DNA of 35,215 nt from CAG-303 sp034172985. Lineage in GTDB: Bacteria > Bacillota > Clostridia > Lachnospirales > Lachnospiraceae. The position numbers and the translations under genes are program-made. Below are positions 32,176 through 35,215 of the stretch, in pieces. The DNA lies in assembly GCA_034172985.1 (NCBI GenBank), contig JAXFDY010000110.1, forward strand, positions 1-35,215, given 5' to 3'. Numbering within the stretch: position 1 is the first letter of the stretch; every line of letters begins with the position of its first letter. Under the pieces are notes generated by a model. That model ran no database searches. It saw only the letters and a list, made by a program, of their open reading frames with translations, and was not told the DNA's origin.

Positions 32176-32936
32176 GGCAATCGAATCTTTTCGTATGTAT
32201 CCAGATAAGTTTGAGAACTCATACCATCAATATAATTTTTTGTATATTGAATCTGAATCCCATTTCCGGTTAATGTATCAACTGCTTTGTTGTAGGCAAT
32301 AGCAGCATCTGTTTCACTTCGGAATCTTCCAATCAAAAAGTCTCCATTAATATGTATTTTGGAAAGATAGGAAATGCGACCGTTTTCTTCCTGTTTTTTG
32401 ACACCATAATAACGGTTAATAATATCGATGTTTTTATAACGGAAATCCGAGTTATCACCATTGACGAAACGATAATCTTTGCCGGGTACAGCAAAATTTT
32501 TTATGCCATACCGGTTTAAAATGTTCAGTTGCATACCATAATCGGATACAAAAAGATGGCCTCCCCGATGCATAATGGTATGGGTGGAATAGAAGAAAAG
32601 GTCATCAACATCAAATTTTAATACATGGGTCTCAGTCAGGTAATAATCAAAATATTTTGGATGAAGATAAATGGGTGTTTTAAAATAGAGATGATTGTCA
32701 CGGAAATTAATCAGGGTAACCCATTTTGAAAATGCAAGCACATGCTGATCTGCGTGATAATTTTCCAAAGAAATCTTATCATCAGAGGTAATCATCAGAG
32801 CCTCAAGATATGCCTGATGTGCAGTTGCTTCATCGGAAAAGCTTCCGAGACTGACATGTTTACTGCGGAATGTAAATGATGCACGATAGTAGACGGTACC
32901 ATCTTTTTTGACAGCTTGAAACACACCTTTTTCCAT
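32148..32936 (-). CDS. AP2-like DNA-binding protein with two AP2 segments around an HNH-like core
   Basis: ATG at 32936 (MEKGVFQAVKK) is preferred, with AGGAGG ten bases upstream on the minus strand; a frame from 32993 exists but starts before that site. The 262-residue protein begins with an AP2-like module (1-48): GVFQAVKKDGTVYYRASF, then LGSFSDEATAHQAYLEAL. A second copy lies near 186-222 (YLSKIHINGDFLIGRF, then ETDAAIAYNKAV). In between, about 125-172, are spacing and strands reminiscent of HNH homing endonucleases (GKDYRFVNGDNSDFRYKNIDII), but the expected histidines are missing. AP2 modules in bacteria are usually the DNA-binding parts of HNH nucleases of phages and introns. Here it may be a domesticated DNA-binding protein. 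It has a single gene context and shares a terminator with the amidase-like gene. Confidence 0.72.
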   Translation of the reverse strand: MEKGVFQAVKKDGTVYYRASFTFRSKHVSLGSFSDEATAHQAYLEALMITSDDKISLENYHADQHVLAFSKWVTLINFRDNHLYFKTPIYLHPKYFDYYLTETHVLKFDVDDLFFYSTHTIMHRGGHLFVSDYGMQLNILNRYGIKNFAVPGKDYRFVNGDNSDFRYKNIDIINRYYGVKKQEENGRISYLSKIHINGDFLIGRFRSETDAAIAYNKAVDTLTGNGIQIQYTKNYIDGMSSQTYLDTYEKIRLPKKIRDYNP

Positions 32937-33043
32937 ATCACCTATGCCTCCTGTTTCGTGTATGATAAAGAACTGTTTCATACAGAATAACACAGCATGA
33001 GAATAAGATGCAAGGGAAAAATGTATAAAAATAGAAAACTATC

Positions 33044-33072
33044 TTGTTTTATGAGAAAAACTATGATATGAT
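33044..33072 (+). promoter_or_regulatory. Promoter of thrC
   Basis: TTGTTT (33044-33049), 17 bp, TATGAT (33067-33072). The transcript would start near 33079, leaving an untranslated leader of about 115 nt. Confidence 0.65.
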
Positions 33073-33091
33073 AAAACATGTATGCACTAGA

Positions 33092-33175
33092 GAAACAATT
33101 GTTTCACTGTCGCCTACATAAATATGATAATAGGGAAGTTATGCATGTATAAGCTAAGGCTATACAGCTTGCATA
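33092..33175 (+). promoter_or_regulatory. Structured leader of thrC
   Basis: Two elements are visible. GAAACAATTGTTTC (33092-33105) is a perfect 14-bp palindrome just after the predicted transcript start and could be an operator or a small hairpin. Further on, TATGC (33140-33144) pairs with GCATA (33171-33175) and AAGCT (33151-33155) with AGCTT (33166-33170), forming a bulged hairpin that ends about ten bases before the ribosome binding site. It does not match any riboswitch or T-box that I recognise. Confidence 0.4.
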
Positions 33176-33194
33176 TGAAGAAAGAGGTATTACA

Positions 33195-34679
33195 ATGGAA
33201 TTAATGTATAAGAGTACAAGAAGTAATCAAACAGCAACAGCATCACAGGCGATTTTAAAGGGACTTGCAGATGATGGCGGTTTATTTGTACCTGTTACAA
33301 TTCCGTCACTTGGAAAATCCATTCAGGAATTATCCAAGATGACTTATCAGGAAGTTGCATATGAGGTAATGAGTAAGTTTTTTACGGATTTCACAGAAGA
33401 GGAATTAAAGAACTGCATTAACAAAGCATATGATACAAAGTTTGATACAGAGGAAATAGCACCTATCGTAAAGGCAGATGGAGCATATTATCTGGAGTTG
33501 TTTCATGGTGCTACAATCGCATTTAAAGATATGGCACTTTCTATTTTGCCACATCTTCTTACAACATCAGCAAAGAAAAATAATGTAAAGAATGATATTG
33601 TTATTTTGACTGCAACATCAGGAGATACCGGTAAAGCAGCATTGGCAGGTTTTGCAGATGTAGAACATACAAAAATCATCGTATTTTATCCAAAGGGTGG
33701 TGTAAGCCCGATTCAGGAGAAACAGATGGTTACCCAGAAAGGGGATAATACTTTTGTAGTGGGTATAAATGGTAATTTTGACCAGGCACAGAGTGGCGTG
33801 AAAGCTATCTTTGGAAATAAGGAATTGGCAAAAGAAATGGATAGTAAAGGATTCCAGTTCTCATCAGCAAATTCTATTAATATCGGACGTCTGATTCCAC
33901 AGGTGGTATATTATGTATATGCCTATGCAAAATTAGTTGCAGAAGGCGAAATCAAAGATGGAGATAAGATTAATGTTGTAGTTCCAACCGGAAACTTTGG
34001 TAATATTTTAGCTGCATTCTATGCAAAGAATATGGGCCTCCCGATTGCAAAGTTAATTTGTGCATCAAATGATAACAAAGTATTATTTGATTTCTTCTCT
34101 ACAGGTACATATGATAAGAACAGAGAGTTTATTCTGACAAATTCTCCTTCTATGGATATTCTGATTTCAAGTAATTTGGAAAGACTGATTTATCGCGTAG
34201 CAGGAAATGATGATGCTGTCAATCAGTCACTGATGAAGCAATTAGCAGAAAATGGTAAGTATACTATTACAGAAGAGATGAAAGAGGGATTGAAAGATTT
34301 CTATGGCAATTATGCTACAGAAGCAGAAACAGCAGAATTTATTAAGAATCTCTATGAGCAGACAGGTTATGTGATTGATACTCATACAGCTGTGGCAGCA
34401 GATGTTTATAAAAAATATAAAGAAGAGACAAAAGATGAAACACCTTCTATCATTGCGTCTACAGCTAGTCCGTTTAAATTCACAAGAAGCGTTATGAATG
34501 CCATTGATAAAAAATATGATGCTATGGGTGATTTTGAACTTGTGGATGAATTAAGTAAAATCGGAAACGTAAAAGTTCCAAATGCAATAGAAGAGATAAG
34601 AAATGCAGAAGTTCGTCATAATACTGTATGTGAAGTTGCAGATATGGAAAAAACAGTTAAGACTCTTCTGGGAATGTAG
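33195..34679 (+). CDS. thrC: Threonine synthase
   Basis: The 494-residue protein is a PLP enzyme of the longer threonine synthase class (as in E. coli and yeast), converting O-phosphohomoserine to threonine. It begins with MYKSTRSNQTATASQAI, a common opening of this class, and LADDGGLFVP follows. The PLP lysine is K111 in HGATIAFKDMAL; TATSGDTGKAAL forms the phosphate loop, and SANSINIGRLIPQ and VPTGNFGN are further landmarks. AGAGG lies upstream of the ATG. It is a single-gene unit with its own promoter, structured leader and terminator; hom and thrB are not nearby. Confidence 0.98.
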   Translation: MELMYKSTRSNQTATASQAILKGLADDGGLFVPVTIPSLGKSIQELSKMTYQEVAYEVMSKFFTDFTEEELKNCINKAYDTKFDTEEIAPIVKADGAYYLELFHGATIAFKDMALSILPHLLTTSAKKNNVKNDIVILTATSGDTGKAALAGFADVEHTKIIVFYPKGGVSPIQEKQMVTQKGDNTFVVGINGNFDQAQSGVKAIFGNKELAKEMDSKGFQFSSANSINIGRLIPQVVYYVYAYAKLVAEGEIKDGDKINVVVPTGNFGNILAAFYAKNMGLPIAKLICASNDNKVLFDFFSTGTYDKNREFILTNSPSMDILISSNLERLIYRVAGNDDAVNQSLMKQLAENGKYTITEEMKEGLKDFYGNYATEAETAEFIKNLYEQTGYVIDTHTAVAADVYKKYKEETKDETPSIIASTASPFKFTRSVMNAIDKKYDAMGDFELVDELSKIGNVKVPNAIEEIRNAEVRHNTVCEVADMEKTVKTLLGM

Positions 34680-34710
34680 AAGACAAACTTGTGAATGGAT
34701 AAATTTGAAA

Positions 34711-34750
34711 GGTATGTACAAGATATATTTTGTACATACCTTTATGTTTC
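34711..34750 (+). terminator. Rho-independent terminator after thrC
   Basis: GGTATGTACAA (34711-34721) pairs perfectly with TTGTACATACC (34730-34740), followed by a T-rich tract TTTATGTTT. Confidence 0.88.
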
Positions 34751-34752
34751 CT

Positions 34753-34781
34753 ATGCAATCACTCTTTCAGAGTGGTTGCAT
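34753..34781 (+). repeat. Inverted repeat upstream of the response regulator
   Basis: ATGCAATCACTCT (34753-34765) and AGAGTGGTTGCAT (34769-34781) are inverted copies with one mismatch (a G-T pair in RNA) and a 3-nt loop. It lies 39 bp before the response regulator start and only 12 bp after the thrC terminator stem. No T run follows, so an operator or leader hairpin is as likely as a second terminator. Confidence 0.5.
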
Positions 34782-34820
34782 TTACATAAATATTGAGCAC
34801 AAAATGGAGTGAAAAATATA

Positions 34821-35215
34821 ATGAGAAAATTATTAATTGTTGATGATGAAGAAAAAATTCGCCTGATTATAAAAAAATATGCAGAATTTGAGGGATACGA
34901 AATAAAAGAGGCGGAAAACGGAATGGATGCAGTAAAAATGTGCAGAAATGAAGATTTTGATCTGATTATTCTGGATATTATGATGCCAGAGCTGGATGGA
35001 TTTTCTACCTGCAGGGAAATAAGAAAAACAAAAGATATTCCAGTTATTATGTTATCAGCCAGAGGGGAGGAGTACGATAAAATTCACGGATTTGAATTGG
35101 GAATTGATGATTATGTGGTAAAGCCATTTTCTCCAAAAGAATTAATGATGAGAGTGAATGCGGTAATCTCAAGGCATTATCAGAGAAAAAGTAATGAGCA
35201 TGAAATATTTGAAAA
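34821..35215 (+). CDS. Two-component response regulator (OmpR-type receiver), partial
   Basis: The frame begins at ATG 34821, with GGAG (34806-34809) upstream, and runs off the window end; about 131 residues are visible. They form a complete receiver domain: acidic pair D8-D9 in LLIVDDE, phosphoacceptor D52 in LIILDIMMPELDG, S79 in VIMLSARG and K101 in YVVKPFSPKEL. This spacing is that of OmpR/PhoB regulators, and residues after about 118 (HYQRKSNEH) look like the linker to a winged-helix DNA-binding domain outside the window. A histidine kinase gene probably follows. The signal sensed is unknown. Confidence 0.93.
   Translation, partial: MRKLLIVDDEEKIRLIIKKYAEFEGYEIKEAENGMDAVKMCRNEDFDLIILDIMMPELDGFSTCREIRKTKDIPVIMLSARGEEYDKIHGFELGIDDYVVKPFSPKELMMRVNAVISRHYQRKSNEHEIFE

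Noticed and set aside
33079..33194. T-box or known riboswitch in the thrC leader
   Set aside because: No T-box core sequence, specifier loop or antiterminator/terminator pair could be found, and no known aptamer pattern fits.
34603..34812. 69-codon plus-strand frame after thrC
   Set aside because: It starts inside thrC in another frame and runs across the terminator hairpin; no protein features.
1..35215. CRISPR arrays, tRNA or rRNA genes, complete insertion sequences
   Set aside because: No regularly spaced identical repeats, cloverleaf-type sequences, rRNA signatures or intact transposase frames were seen on either strand.

Overview
The window looks like a chromosomal segment of a low-GC, spore-forming Firmicute, most likely a member of the Lachnospiraceae (class Clostridia). 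The evidence is the AT-rich codon use, the strong AGGAGG-type ribosome binding sites, the early sporulation pair spoIIGA-sigE directly after ftsZ, and a block of large uncharacterised proteins of a kind I associate from memory with Lachnospiraceae. Genus is not resolved. No rRNA, tRNA, CRISPR array or intact insertion sequence was seen.

Layout. Positions 1-850 are an accessory-gene graveyard: the tail of a PIN-domain protein, unrecognised fragments, two hairpins and the collapsed remnant of a tyrosine integrase. Then come ychF and an lgt gene fused to a (p)ppGpp-hydrolase-like HD domain (851-3392). A 23-bp perfect-stem bidirectional terminator separates these from a convergent MocR/PdxR-type regulator (3439-4839, minus). 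The division and cell wall (dcw) cluster runs from 4951 to 15710: a promoter, five MraZ-type boxes at a 10-bp period, mraZ, rsmH, ftsL, two class B penicillin-binding proteins, murD, ftsW, divIB/ftsQ and ftsZ, ending in a strong terminator. murD and ftsZ have their own promoter-like sequences. mraY, murF, murG and ftsA are not in the cluster.

spoIIGA and sigE (15760-17288) follow and would supply pro-sigma-E and its processing peptidase. They converge on a cytoplasmic subtilisin-like protease (minus). From a clear promoter at 18236 a long same-strand run begins: a CtpE-like P-type ATPase with an unusual C-terminal tail, rarA, and then four tightly packed genes at 22472-29464. Those four encode a 1184-residue beta-sandwich plus helical-repeat protein, an Hsp70/actin-fold protein with a degenerate nucleotide site, a TPR protein, and a two-TM coiled-coil membrane protein. 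This quartet is the best candidate in the window for an undescribed system.

The last part holds leuC-leuD with their own promoter, a membrane-anchored N-acetylmuramoyl-alanine amidase-like protein that has lost its zinc ligands, and a convergent AP2-like gene whose stop codon lies in the same terminator palindrome. Then come thrC with a structured leader and terminator, and the start of an OmpR-type response regulator cut by the window end.

All calls rest on reading the sequence and recognising motifs; no database search was run.
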